The notes: generated by a model not told the origin, from the sequence alone. Shown: positions 37,896-46,888, counted from the first letter of the stretch. The stretch is 48,386 bases of DNA from Candidatus Uhrbacteria bacterium (GCA_943358395.1 CALRGY010000007.1:1-48386), one strand, 5' to 3'. Numbers and translations are program-made.

Positions 37896-40202
37896 CTAGA
37901 GTTTCACGTCTTCAGGAGTATCATCGTCATTCTTCGTTCCGATAGAGGCGTTAATCGACGGCTCCTGATGATTCTCTTCCCCGTCGTCACCTTCTTCAGC
38001 ACGTTCCTCGTCGACAGCTATAGGCATATCGCTCTCTTCTCCTGCTGGAGGCCATTCGCTCACCAAAACCTCTCGCGGCTTTGCACCATCTGGTGGGCCA
38101 ACAATGCCAAGCTTTTCCATTAAATCAATGATTCGTGCGGCACGCGAATACCCCACCTTCATGCGCCGTTGCAAAAACGACGTCGAAATCTTCCCCGCAT
38201 CAATTGCGATCTCGATCGCTTCATCGAGCAATGTGTCTTGATCGCCAGGATCCAATGAAACACCCCCGGAATTCGATCCTCCCTCCGTAATTTGATAATT
38301 ATAATCTGGCTCGCTTTCTTCTTTCAAAAAGGCAACAACTCGTTCGATTTCAGATTCTGCAACATACGCACCCTGTGCACGCTTTGGCTTAGACAATTCC
38401 GGCGTGCTCATAAGCATGTCACCACGACCAAGCAATTTTTCTGCGCCACCAACATCAAGAATCGTTTTCGAGTCCACCTGCGATGCTACCGCAAACGCTA
38501 AGCGCGTGGGGATATTCGCCTTAATAGTCCCCGTAATCACATCCACCGACGGGCGCTGCGTAGCAAGAATCAAGTGAATCCCCGCGGCACGCGCCATTTG
38601 CGCAATACGCACAATCACCGCCTCAACGTCGCGCTTATTCTGGCTCATCAAGTCCGCGAGCTCGTCGATAACAATAATAATCCGCGGCATGCGCTCCTTG
38701 CTTTTTGCGTTATACGAATCAATGTCGCGCGCGCCAAACTTGGACAAGTGATCAAGCCGACGCTCCATTTCTCGTACTGCCCACTTTAAGGCATTAATCG
38801 CCTCATCCGCCTTCACAATCGGCGGGATCAACAAATGCGGAATGCCGGCATACACCGAAAGCTCCACACGCTTCGGATCCACCATGATAAATTTCAAATC
38901 ATCCGGTCCGTTCTGGTACAGCAACGAAATGATAATATCGTTCAAACACACCGACTTTCCACTGCCCGTAGCACCTGCCACCAGCATGTGCGGCGCACGT
39001 TCCACCATCATCATTTGCGTTGCGCCCGTAATATCTTTTCCCAGCGGCACACTAAAACTGGACTTTCGATGCTTAAACTCTTTCGATTCGAGCAATTCGC
39101 GCAAACATACTCGCCCGATGGTTTGATTCGGCACCTCAATGCCCACCAACGACTTCCCCGGAATCGGTGCTTCGATTCGAATCGGGTGTGCCGCGAGCGC
39201 CAAGGCAAGATCATTTTGCAGCGCAACAATGCGTGCCAACTTCACACCAACCGGCGGTTTCAATGCATATTGCGTGACGGTTGGCCCGACGCGAACCTCT
39301 TCCACTTCAACGTCGATACCAAATTGGTGGAGCGTCTTCACGATGAGTTCTGTGCCGCGATCCAAGTCCCCAGACTTTGCTTCAGAGCTCTTCATCTCAA
39401 GCAATTCCAAAGGAATTTCAATGGTTCTTCGCTCTTTCGACGTCATCACCTGCTCCTGATTCCCAATAAACACCATCGGCTTCTTCTTCTCGGGCACGTC
39501 GTCAATCTCTCCCTCCACACCATCATCATTCTCACCTTCGGAAACACCCTCTTCTTCAGGCTCTTCTTGCGCCTTTCGCTCATCAAACGGCATCTCATCC
39601 TCACTGCTTTCCCCGTTGGAACGTTGACGTTTCAATCCACTCAATGCCGCCAACGGCATATCCAGCAATGTTTTCAACGACGCGTCAAACAACAACACGC
39701 ACGACACTGCGAGAACGGCCAACGCCACGACAAATGCCGCTAACGATCCCATTGCCCCCACCAAAACCCGCGACACCAACAGTCCAATCATGCCACCCGC
39801 ATTCTTCAACGCATCACCATGCGTCACGCCGTGAGCAAGAATCATGTTCAACATGCCGTTCAGTGATAAAAGCAGCAACGTAAACGCCCCGACAACCCGC
39901 AACGTAATCAATTCCCTATCCCGCAACACCACATCTGCTGCAATCAAGAAAAACACCACCGGCACCACCACCCGCGCAATGCCCAACAGCGACGCCAATA
40001 CTCCGTCAATCCATGCGCCCACTCCCCCAGCAAAGCCAAAAAAGCTCAACACGAGCACCACACCCAACGCCGCAAGCACAATCGCAATAATGCTTTGCTT
40101 CACATCATCCCCAAGCATCGACTCCCCCACCTCTTCCACAAACTTTTTGGACTTTTTCGCCATAGCAAAGCAGAAGCAAGCTGCAATACCCCCATTGTAC
40201 AA
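37896..40202 (-). CDS. ftsK: DNA translocase FtsK/SpoIIIE
   Basis: APHMLVAGATGSGKSVCLNDIIISLLYQ; IIIVIDELADLMSQNKRDVEA; LATQRPSVDVITGTIKANIPTRLAFAVASQVDSKTILD; gamma-like C-term. Likely start at MAKKSKK (about 40163). Confidence 0.97.
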   Translation of the reverse strand: MYNGGIAACFCFAMAKKSKKFVEEVGESMLGDDVKQSIIAIVLAALGVVLVLSFFGFAGGVGAWIDGVLASLLGIARVVVPVVFFLIAADVVLRDRELITLRVVGAFTLLLLSLNGMLNMILAHGVTHGDALKNAGGMIGLLVSRVLVGAMGSLAAFVVALAVLAVSCVLLFDASLKTLLDMPLAALSGLKRQRSNGESSEDEMPFDERKAQEEPEEEGVSEGENDDGVEGEIDDVPEKKKPMVFIGNQEQVMTSKERRTIEIPLELLEMKSSEAKSGDLDRGTELIVKTLHQFGIDVEVEEVRVGPTVTQYALKPPVGVKLARIVALQNDLALALAAHPIRIEAPIPGKSLVGIEVPNQTIGRVCLRELLESKEFKHRKSSFSVPLGKDITGATQMMMVERAPHMLVAGATGSGKSVCLNDIIISLLYQNGPDDLKFIMVDPKRVELSVYAGIPHLLIPPIVKADEAINALKWAVREMERRLDHLSKFGARDIDSYNAKSKERMPRIIIVIDELADLMSQNKRDVEAVIVRIAQMARAAGIHLILATQRPSVDVITGTIKANIPTRLAFAVASQVDSKTILDVGGAEKLLGRGDMLMSTPELSKPKRAQGAYVAESEIERVVAFLKEESEPDYNYQITEGGSNSGGVSLDPGDQDTLLDEAIEIAIDAGKISTSFLQRRMKVGYSRAARIIDLMEKLGIVGPPDGAKPREVLVSEWPPAGEESDMPIAVDEERAEEGDDGEENHQEPSINASIGTKNDDDTPEDVKL

Positions 40203-40247
40203 TGGATCGCTAAAGGATGCGGTGGAAAAGGTGTGGAAACAAAGGGA

Positions 40248-40847
40248 TCATAAAAATATCTCACACAAAAACTCAACAACCTGCTCCACTGCCACCATTA
40301 CTCTATGCTCAGTATCTTGATACTGAAACATCTCGTACTCCAATGCGCGAATGCAGTCTTCAGCGTGAAGAACATCCGCGACACCATGAACATTCGTATA
40401 GCGAAAATCGGTACCTCCGCACTTCCTTGAACGTTCAGCGAGAAACGGAATGAAGACCGCAGATGCCGATTCCATCACCGCAATCACGGCAATCAACGAT
40501 AATCCGTCAGATCGATGGCACATATCAGCAAATGCCCCTGTATTCACGACAATGTCATCTTGGCACACAGCAACTCCAGCAGAAGCAACAAAAGCTCGAA
40601 GTAGCGCCGGATGATCGTCACAAACTTCGACGCGAAGGTTCTCGGCAAGAATCAATTGTGCATCGGAAGATCGAGCGAAAAGCATTGCTCCAGCCATCCA
40701 GAACACAAAATTCGGTGTAATGCTCGCTGAATATCGCGAAAGAATCCTTCGAGACGCATCGACGGAAAGACTCGACGCATCTGGCAATGCTGCACCAATC
40801 TCTCTCACCGCGGAATCGATACCCGAACGAATGGCGTCGTTATTCAT
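40248..40847 (-). CDS. hypothetical protein, possibly heme-oxygenase-like helical diiron fold
   Basis: 199 aa with HGVADVLHAEDCIRALEYE...DTEHRVM His/Asp/Glu pattern; fold assignment is a guess. Confidence 0.6.
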   Translation of the reverse strand: MNNDAIRSGIDSAVREIGAALPDASSLSVDASRRILSRYSASITPNFVFWMAGAMLFARSSDAQLILAENLRVEVCDDHPALLRAFVASAGVAVCQDDIVVNTGAFADMCHRSDGLSLIAVIAVMESASAVFIPFLAERSRKCGGTDFRYTNVHGVADVLHAEDCIRALEYEMFQYQDTEHRVMVAVEQVVEFLCEIFL

Positions 40848-40925
40848 ACCGCATCATCATGAGGAGAATTTCGAATCATGGAAAGGCGCTCCTCTAGAAA
40901 AGGAGGACGTGCTACGATTCGGGAT

Positions 40926-41645
40926 ATGAAAACATCAGCATTGGAAGATATTGGTCTCACCAAAGCGGAAATCACCGTCTATCTTTCACTCCTTTCTCTC
41001 GGCACCACCACGGCAGGACCAATTATTCGCAACGCGAAGCTCTATCCGTCAATCGTGTACAGCGCACTGGAAAGCCTTGTCACAAAAGGGTTTGTCACTT
41101 TTGTAAAGAAAGGACAAAAGAAGCTCTATCAAGGGAGCGATCCGGAATATATTCTCCGGTTCGTCGATCGCAAGCGCGACGCACTCGAACAGCTTCTTCC
41201 AGAACTCCAGGCACATCAAAAACCCGTCGAACGACAAGCCGCCGAAGTATTCACCGGCTTCCGAGGATTCAAAGTGATGCTTTACGAATTTATTCGTGAC
41301 GCAGAGCCCGGCGACGAATATCGATTCTTCGCATTTTTCACGAACAATAACGATCTCTACGACGAGCTCCACGACTTCCTCAAGGAATACGAACGCGATC
41401 GCATCAAACTTGGAATCGTTGTTCGCGGCATTGTTCCAGAAAAGGCACGAGAAAAATATGAGGGACGAAACATGAAAAACATTCGCTTTACCCAAGAAGA
41501 TATCCTTACGAACATCGGCGTATTTCGCGATCGCGTCATTTTCACGCCATGGGAAGATGGTGAGAGCTCTTTTCTGATCCATTCACGACAACTCGCAAAA
41601 ATGTTTGAGCAATACTTTGAAGCAGAGTGGAAAAAGCTTAAATAA
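40926..41645 (+). CDS. TrmB-family transcriptional regulator
   Basis: MKTSALEDIGLTKAEITVYLSLLSLGTTTAGPIIRNAKLYPSIVYSALESLVTKGFVTFVKKGQKKLYQGSDPEYIL. Confidence 0.88.
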   Translation: MKTSALEDIGLTKAEITVYLSLLSLGTTTAGPIIRNAKLYPSIVYSALESLVTKGFVTFVKKGQKKLYQGSDPEYILRFVDRKRDALEQLLPELQAHQKPVERQAAEVFTGFRGFKVMLYEFIRDAEPGDEYRFFAFFTNNNDLYDELHDFLKEYERDRIKLGIVVRGIVPEKAREKYEGRNMKNIRFTQEDILTNIGVFRDRVIFTPWEDGESSFLIHSRQLAKMFEQYFEAEWKKLK

Positions 41646-41646
41646 T

Positions 41647-42282
41647 ATGCCCCACGCCATCCTCATTCACGGCTACGCCACAGAGCTTCGCGCATCGATT
41701 TTTCGAAAACCCTGCGGAGGAGATGCGGGATTTGCGGGATTGCGTCATGAGATACAAAACGGAAGCGTTGAAGTATTTCACTGGGGAACACCGATGAATC
41801 TCTCATTCATCGAATCGCTCGATCTTCGTCGATATCTTCAGCTGTATCGCACCGAAGAAGCTACTGCTGAATCGCTGATCACCCAGTCGACGCTTCGTGA
41901 GTATCTCGATAACAGCAATCCGCAAACCGTCATCTGTCATTCCCTTGGTTGTCGACTTCTCCTCAATACAATGAATGCACACGGGATACCGGAATCGATC
42001 ACGAAGATCGTGTTTCTTCAGGGCGATGTTTCGACGACGGCAACAATCACAAACTCCGATATTCGTCATCGAATCATTTCGAAATCTCTCATCATCGAAA
42101 ACTATTTCTGCCCGTGGGATCCAAGCCTAATCGCATCGATGATCCTGCACGGAGAACGTCGAATAGGATTAATGTCGTGGAATCAACCGGGCATCCGCAA
42201 TATATTCTCTCCGTTATTGAAACCCATAAATCTCCACACCAGTCAGTTACGAAATCGAAAATTTCTGCACAACGTGTTGTAG
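41647..42282 (+). CDS. RBBP9/YdeN-like alpha/beta hydrolase
   Basis: MPHAILIHGYATE...QTVICHSLGCRLLLNTM nucleophile elbow-like motif; 1 nt after the TrmB-like gene. Confidence 0.65.
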   Translation: MPHAILIHGYATELRASIFRKPCGGDAGFAGLRHEIQNGSVEVFHWGTPMNLSFIESLDLRRYLQLYRTEEATAESLITQSTLREYLDNSNPQTVICHSLGCRLLLNTMNAHGIPESITKIVFLQGDVSTTATITNSDIRHRIISKSLIIENYFCPWDPSLIASMILHGERRIGLMSWNQPGIRNIFSPLLKPINLHTSQLRNRKFLHNVL

Positions 42283-42311
42283 ACGGAAGAGAAATTTCGT
42301 GATATTCTTTT

Positions 42312-42432
42312 TGTGTACTCATTCATTGAGTATTTTCGGGAAGCCCAAGTGATTGGGGGAACCCACCGATCCGGACATCACGTCCGGTGACCATATTCAG
42401 AAAGTCCGAGCAGTGATGCGACGGACTTTTTT
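42312..42432 (+). ncRNA. candidate structured RNA ending in an intrinsic terminator
   Basis: Hairpins TACTCA-TTCAT-TGAGTA; CCCAA-GTGA-TTGGG inside GGG...CCC; CCGGAC-ATCAC-GTCCGG; terminator AAAGTCCG...CGGACTTTTTT. Confidence 0.5.
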
Positions 42433-42785
42433 AGTTGCACGAATTGATCAATGGAGATTCGTGATTCCTTCGAAAAAAGGCGATTCGCTGAAATACTTTT
42501 CATCTGACTCATCATTGCCCATCGATGAATGCCGCGAACAAAAAGATAATGAAACCATGATCCATTCTTCGGCTTTGTCGTGGTAGGAATCACAATACAC
42601 ATATCAGGGGAGAGTCTTTTAAAAATAATCACCGGTCGCCCAAATCTTGTACCTTTCCCATATGTCTCTCCTCCAACATTCATCCCAACCGCGCACCACC
42701 AAATCTCACCCTCTTTAAAAAGAACGCGCTTCTTCATCCCGTTCAATATTTTTTTCTGCTCATTCCACACATCAAACTCCTTCAT
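42378..42785 (-). CDS. PemK/MazF-family toxin-like protein
   Basis: MKEFDVWNEQKKILNGMKKRVLFKEGEIWWCAVGMNVGGETYGKGTRFGRPVIIFKRL...VIPTTTK. Confidence 0.78.
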   Translation of the reverse strand: MKEFDVWNEQKKILNGMKKRVLFKEGEIWWCAVGMNVGGETYGKGTRFGRPVIIFKRLSPDMCIVIPTTTKPKNGSWFHYLFVRGIHRWAMMSQMKSISANRLFSKESRISIDQFVQLKKSVASLLGLSEYGHRT

Positions 42786-42930
42786 ACACGCATTCATCGA
42801 TGATTCAAAAACCGAAACAAAAAATAACTCCCAAAAATGGAAGTTATGATTCAAAACGGTATAGAGCCGCGAATCGGCTCGTTGATGGGAGTAATGTATC
42901 GCGAAATGCTTCTTCGATCAATGCTGACTC

Positions 42931-43245
42931 CTACATCACCTTCTGCATCGCCGCACCAAATTCTTCTTCGGTAGCAGCATCACCATTCAAAAGATCAAAC
43001 GGATATGCCTGCCAATACGACAAGCTGTTCATATTCTTTCTCGTCAATCGCTCTGCGAGTGCACGATCTCCTTCCGCAGCAGCGTGAAGAAAGAATTCCA
43101 CTCCCCCTTCAAAAATATCTTCCGGAGACTTCATCACCCCATCCTTCACATCATAAACACACACCGTCCCCTCTGCCGTCTCCAGCCCAACATCCTTCTC
43201 ATGATTCCCCGTAAACGGCATTCCGCACGTCATGCATGATGTCAT
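42931..43245 (-). CDS. putative zinc-ribbon domain protein
   Basis: MTSCMTCGMPFTGNHEKDVGLETAEGTVCVYDVKDG. Confidence 0.7.
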   Translation of the reverse strand: MTSCMTCGMPFTGNHEKDVGLETAEGTVCVYDVKDGVMKSPEDIFEGGVEFFLHAAAEGDRALAERLTRKNMNSLSYWQAYPFDLLNGDAATEEEFGAAMQKVM

Positions 43246-43254
43246 ATGTGGTGA

Positions 43255-44172
43255 TTATGTTTTATTGCCGTGACAATGTTTAAACTTCCTCCCGGAACCG
43301 CATGGACACGGCTGCTTCTGTGTCACTTCTGCATACTGTTTTCCATTCACATACACATCGGGCAGTGTTGTTGTTCTGTACGCCAAAGAAATACCACAAT
43401 CAGCTAAAAACTTTTCATACTTTCCAAAAATAGAACGACGATATTGATCCGCACCAAGTCTCTCGATTGCCATAAGACACAATTCCGCAATCTTCCGATC
43501 CGCCTTTTTTACATGTGAAAAATCTTGGATCTCGTTGGTGTATCTTTTCAACAAATCCTGCCCAAAATCATATCGGGGATTCAAACGTAACGAGCCGTCA
43601 ATCAACGCCTTACAGTTGCCGATGTTCTCAAGATACCGCTGACAAATTGCCGCATTCGCATAAAAACGAAATGCCGAGAAAAACGGAACCTTATCACGGA
43701 GTAATCGAGTAATCACATCAACGAATTGACCGTACGCCGTTTCAAAGTCTCCACGCTGCATACATGCATTCGCCTTTTCGAGAGGGCGAATATATTGATC
43801 CCGATCAAGAGTATCTGTCGAAAATGTTCGTGACTCTAATGAAGATCTGGACGCATTCGCTTCGCGAGGACTTTTATTTCCTAGCGCTTTCCGTGGAATC
43901 TCATTACTCAATGCAACGATAGCCTCAAACAGCGCAGAGGCATCTGTTTCTCGACAGTCTTCTGGTGCAAGATAATATACTACCTTTAACGGAAACATGG
44001 GTTCATATTTTTGCTCATTCTGCGCCCATGCTTTCAATTGTTTCAGCGTAAACATATCCTGCATTCCACAGAGCCTTAACCGCTGTTCCACTAACAGTTC
44101 TGCGTTCTTTCGTGATAATTTCCCCGCTACATCACGTTCTGAAGATTGCGCCATATACAAAAAAGCGTACAT
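43255..44172 (-). CDS. SEC-C motif protein
   Basis: C-terminal QPCPCGSGRKFKHCHGNKT. Confidence 0.85.
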   Translation of the reverse strand: MYAFLYMAQSSERDVAGKLSRKNAELLVEQRLRLCGMQDMFTLKQLKAWAQNEQKYEPMFPLKVVYYLAPEDCRETDASALFEAIVALSNEIPRKALGNKSPREANASRSSLESRTFSTDTLDRDQYIRPLEKANACMQRGDFETAYGQFVDVITRLLRDKVPFFSAFRFYANAAICQRYLENIGNCKALIDGSLRLNPRYDFGQDLLKRYTNEIQDFSHVKKADRKIAELCLMAIERLGADQYRRSIFGKYEKFLADCGISLAYRTTTLPDVYVNGKQYAEVTQKQPCPCGSGRKFKHCHGNKT

Positions 44173-44239
44173 GAATATTCAAAGTATACTCCTCATTTAT
44201 TCAAAAAGCGGGACAGAGAGCCCCGCTTATCTCGAATAT

Positions 44240-44806
44240 TTACCTCGCTACACGTTCCACGTAATCACCGGTTTCTGTGTTCACGAGGACGTTATCGCCT
44301 TCTTTAACGAAAATCGGGACGCGGATGATCATGCCGTTTTCGACGGTGGCATCCTTGAGAACGTTGCCGGAAGCGGTGTCGCCTTTGGTTGCTGGTTCAG
44401 TTTGAGTGATGGTGTACTGAATTTTGAGGGGAAGCTCGATGGAGATCGCCTTGTCACCGTGCATAATAACGGTAACGTCGAGGCCTTCTTTGAGGAACTT
44501 CATGTCGTCCCCCACCATATCCTTGCTCAACATCACCTGATCAAACGTTTGCCCGTCCATGCACGTAATGGAATCTGCATCGCTATAAATAAACTGCATT
44601 TTGCGATTGTTCACCGTTTCAAACGTCAATGTTTCTGCAGATTTGAAATTGTTTTCTACCACTTTACCCGTGCCCAAAGACTTAATGCGCGTGCGCACAA
44701 ACGAGCTTCCCTTTCCCGGTGAAACCCGTTGAAACGTGGTCACAACCCACAAGTCGCCATTTAAGTTAATTACTGTCCCTTTCTTAATGTCATTTGGAGA
44801 TGCCAT
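44240..44806 (-). CDS. efp: elongation factor P
   Basis: MASPNDIKKGTVINLNGDLWVVTTFQRVSPGKGSSFVRTRIKSLGTGKVVENNFKSAE...; GMIIRVPIFVKEGDNVLVNTETGDYVERV. Confidence 0.96.
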   Translation of the reverse strand: MASPNDIKKGTVINLNGDLWVVTTFQRVSPGKGSSFVRTRIKSLGTGKVVENNFKSAETLTFETVNNRKMQFIYSDADSITCMDGQTFDQVMLSKDMVGDDMKFLKEGLDVTVIMHGDKAISIELPLKIQYTITQTEPATKGDTASGNVLKDATVENGMIIRVPIFVKEGDNVLVNTETGDYVERVAR

Positions 44807-44826
44807 ATTTGAGATGAATCGATTAT

Positions 44827-44948
44827 AGAACTTTCTCATTTTAGGCTATTTTCGGTGCGCCAGGAGAAAATGTGCGAGGCGTACTTCATGGTACGGTGAG
44901 CACATTTTCGACGCAGCAAGCCGAAAAGAGACAAAATGGGGAAGTTCT
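44827..44948. repeat. foldback element family A, copy 7
   Basis: AGAACTTTCTCATTTTAGGCTATTTTCGGTGCGCCAGG...GGCGTACTTCATGGTACGGT...AAAATGGGGAAGTTCT. Confidence 0.92.
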
Positions 44949-44951
44949 AGA

Positions 44952-45992
44952 TTAGTAACGAGTAGACGGAGGGAACAGGTGAATACTGTCGATGTCGTTT
45001 GCGCCAGCAAGCAGCATGACCAAACGATCGACGCCTAACGCATTGCCATACGTTGGTGACGTAACGGATTTTAACCGATCAAGAAGCTCGTCGTCAATTG
45101 GAAACACTTCTTTTTTGGCTAACCTTCGCTCTTCACCTTCCAAAATAAATCGCCGTCGTTGCTCTGCAGCATCCGTTAACTCCGTAAACCCATTACACAA
45201 TTCCAGTTCACCAACAAACGCCTCGAACCGTTCCGCATATCTGCCATCTGCACTCACTTTCGATAGTGAGGCGCACGGTACAGGGTATTCGCAGAGCATG
45301 AATCTGCCACGGGTAACGATCGTTGGCCAGATGATTACCTGGAATAACCGATCGATGATTTCGTGAACAGGCTCATCTACTGCAGGATGAGCAACGTTAA
45401 ATTCTTTGCATGCATCGATAAGTCGTTCGCGATCGTCATCATGCGGAACAAAGCCGAATGTCTTTTCGAATTCGTCGACGTAGCTGATACGGAGCCAAAC
45501 CCCCTCCGACTCCCCGCCCCCTCCGACTCCCCGCCCCCTCCTTACTCCCCCATAAATGGGGGAGAGTTCTCGATCCACATTCAAAACGAAATCAATTAAC
45601 TCCCCCGTCTCCGTCATCAACTCTCGATAATCCTTTCCCTGGTGGTACCACTCAAGCATCGTAAATTCGATACTCCATCGATTTCCAGGAGCCTCTCTGT
45701 CACGAAACACCGGAGCAAGTGTAAAAATCTTTTGCATTCCCCCGCCAAGTAATTTCTTCATGCTGTATTCCGGACTAGTAATCAATCCCATTCTCGTTGA
45801 ATGCGCCTGAAGTCCCTCGGTATGCACGTCAACAGCAAGCGGCGACAAATTCGGCTCCATCCCCGGCGACTTCACCACGACCGGTGTAACCACTTCGACA
45901 TATCCCCGAGCACAAAAAAACTCCCGAATCCGACTCGTTGCCGTATTCCAAAGCTGTGCACGAAATTCAAGGTCAGATCGAGAGAGGGGCAT
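44952..45992 (-). CDS. epmA: EpmA/GenX-like EF-P lysine ligase (class II LysRS paralog without anticodon-binding domain)
   Basis: MPLSRSDLEFRAQLWNTATSRIREFFCARGYVEVVTPVVVKSPGMEPN; LITSPEYSMKKLLGGGMQKIFTLAPVFRDRE; EFTMLEWYHQGKDY; ELCNGFTELTDAAEQRRRF; ALGVDRLVMLLAGA. Confidence 0.88.
   Translation of the reverse strand: MPLSRSDLEFRAQLWNTATSRIREFFCARGYVEVVTPVVVKSPGMEPNLSPLAVDVHTEGLQAHSTRMGLITSPEYSMKKLLGGGMQKIFTLAPVFRDREAPGNRWSIEFTMLEWYHQGKDYRELMTETGELIDFVLNVDRELSPIYGGVRRGRGVGGGGESEGVWLRISYVDEFEKTFGFVPHDDDRERLIDACKEFNVAHPAVDEPVHEIIDRLFQVIIWPTIVTRGRFMLCEYPVPCASLSKVSADGRYAERFEAFVGELELCNGFTELTDAAEQRRRFILEGEERRLAKKEVFPIDDELLDRLKSVTSPTYGNALGVDRLVMLLAGANDIDSIHLFPPSTRY
45502..45564 (-). repeat. palindromic element family C with tandem GGGGAGTCGGAGGGGGC units inside the epmA-like gene
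   Basis: Minus strand CTCCCCCATTTATGGGGGAGTAAGGAGGGGGCGGGGAGTCGGAGGGGGCGGGGAGTCGGAGGGGG. Confidence 0.85.
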
Positions 45993-46010
45993 AGAAAGTG
46001 GAGAAGCGCA

Positions 46011-46135
46011 GTGGGGACGAGGGTGTAAATTTTTCAGCGAGGCTACTAGGATGCACAGCCGCAGTCGAGCGTTAGCGAGACGTCGCGGCGTAGCGTCGTG
46101 TGACGCAGCAGAAAAATTTATACCCGAGTCGCCAC
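46011..46135. repeat. foldback element family B (single copy in window)
   Basis: Arms GTGGGGACGAGGGTGTAAATTTTTC / GAAAAATTTATACCCGAGTCGCCAC. Confidence 0.75.
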
Positions 46136-46157
46136 GAAGCGATAATTCATCATCGTT

Positions 46158-46187
46158 AAAAAAAGAACAGCGGTGAGCTGTTCTTTT
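46158..46187. terminator. intrinsic terminator
   Basis: AAAAAAAGAACAGC-GGTGA-GCTGTTCTTTT. Confidence 0.9.
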
Positions 46188-46193
46188 CATGAA

Positions 46194-46421
46194 CTACATT
46201 GCAACGAATGGGAGCAAGCCGATGATTCTGGAGCGCTTGATTTCTCCAGACACTTGCCGCTGATGCTTTGCGCACACACCACTACGCTTACTTGCAACAA
46301 TCTTACCGAAGGAAGAAAGGAAACGCTTCAGCACTTCCGTATTCTTATAATCAATCACCGCATCACGATTCACACAAAAGTAGCAGTAACGCTCTGTCTT
46401 ATTCGCTGTTTGGTTTGCCAT
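46194..46421 (-). CDS. rpsR: 30S ribosomal protein S18
   Basis: CYFCVNRDAVIDYKNTEVLKRFLSSFGKIVASKRSGVCAKHQRQVSGEIKRSRIIGLLPFV. Confidence 0.97.
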   Translation of the reverse strand: MANQTANKTERYCYFCVNRDAVIDYKNTEVLKRFLSSFGKIVASKRSGVCAKHQRQVSGEIKRSRIIGLLPFVAM

Positions 46422-46429
46422 AAAGTTTT

Positions 46430-46888
46430 TTAAAATGGAATGTCTTCTAATTTGATTTCATCATCGGGATTCGCCGCCGGTTCGTCGGCCATAGCCGCCG
46501 CACCAACGCTCATCGGTACAGCACCAGTGGTGCCACCGCCAGCCATAGGGCTTCCACCACGATCAAGCATGATCATGTTCTCTGCCACAATTTCTGTGCG
46601 ATACCGCTTCACGCCGTCTTGCCCGTCCCAGTCCCGCGTCTGCAACCTACCGTCGACATACACCTTTTTCCCCTTCACCAAATATTGCCCACAAATCTCC
46701 CCCAACTTTCCCCAGGCAACAATATTGTGATACTCAGGCTTGTCTTTCTTTTGCCCGCTGGCATCGGTATAGACGTAATTCGTGGCGATAGAGAACGTGC
46801 ACACGCTTTGCCCGCCTGTTGTTTTCTTCAGCTCCGGATCGCGCGTAATGTTCCCAATGAGCATTACCTTGTTTAAGGAATTTGCCAT
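46430..46888 (-). CDS. ssb: single-stranded DNA-binding protein
   Basis: MANSLNKVMLIGNITRDPELKKTTGGQSVCTFSIATN; acidic tail DDEIKLEDIPF. Confidence 0.97.
   Translation of the reverse strand: MANSLNKVMLIGNITRDPELKKTTGGQSVCTFSIATNYVYTDASGQKKDKPEYHNIVAWGKLGEICGQYLVKGKKVYVDGRLQTRDWDGQDGVKRYRTEIVAENMIMLDRGGSPMAGGGTTGAVPMSVGAAAMADEPAANPDDEIKLEDIPF

Noticed and set aside
38835-39743. 302 aa plus-strand ORF
   Set aside because: Antisense to the well-supported ftsK; shadow ORF caused by codon bias, His/Arg-rich with no domain.
42385-42432. RNase P RNA-like string AGAAAGTCCGAGC
   Set aside because: Only a short resemblance to GAGGAAAGTCCGGGC; it is part of a terminator stem and the rest of RNase P RNA is absent.
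44952-46190. Extended N-terminus of the epmA-like ORF
   Set aside because: Residues upstream of MPLSRSD are encoded by a foldback repeat; start at 45992 is more plausible.
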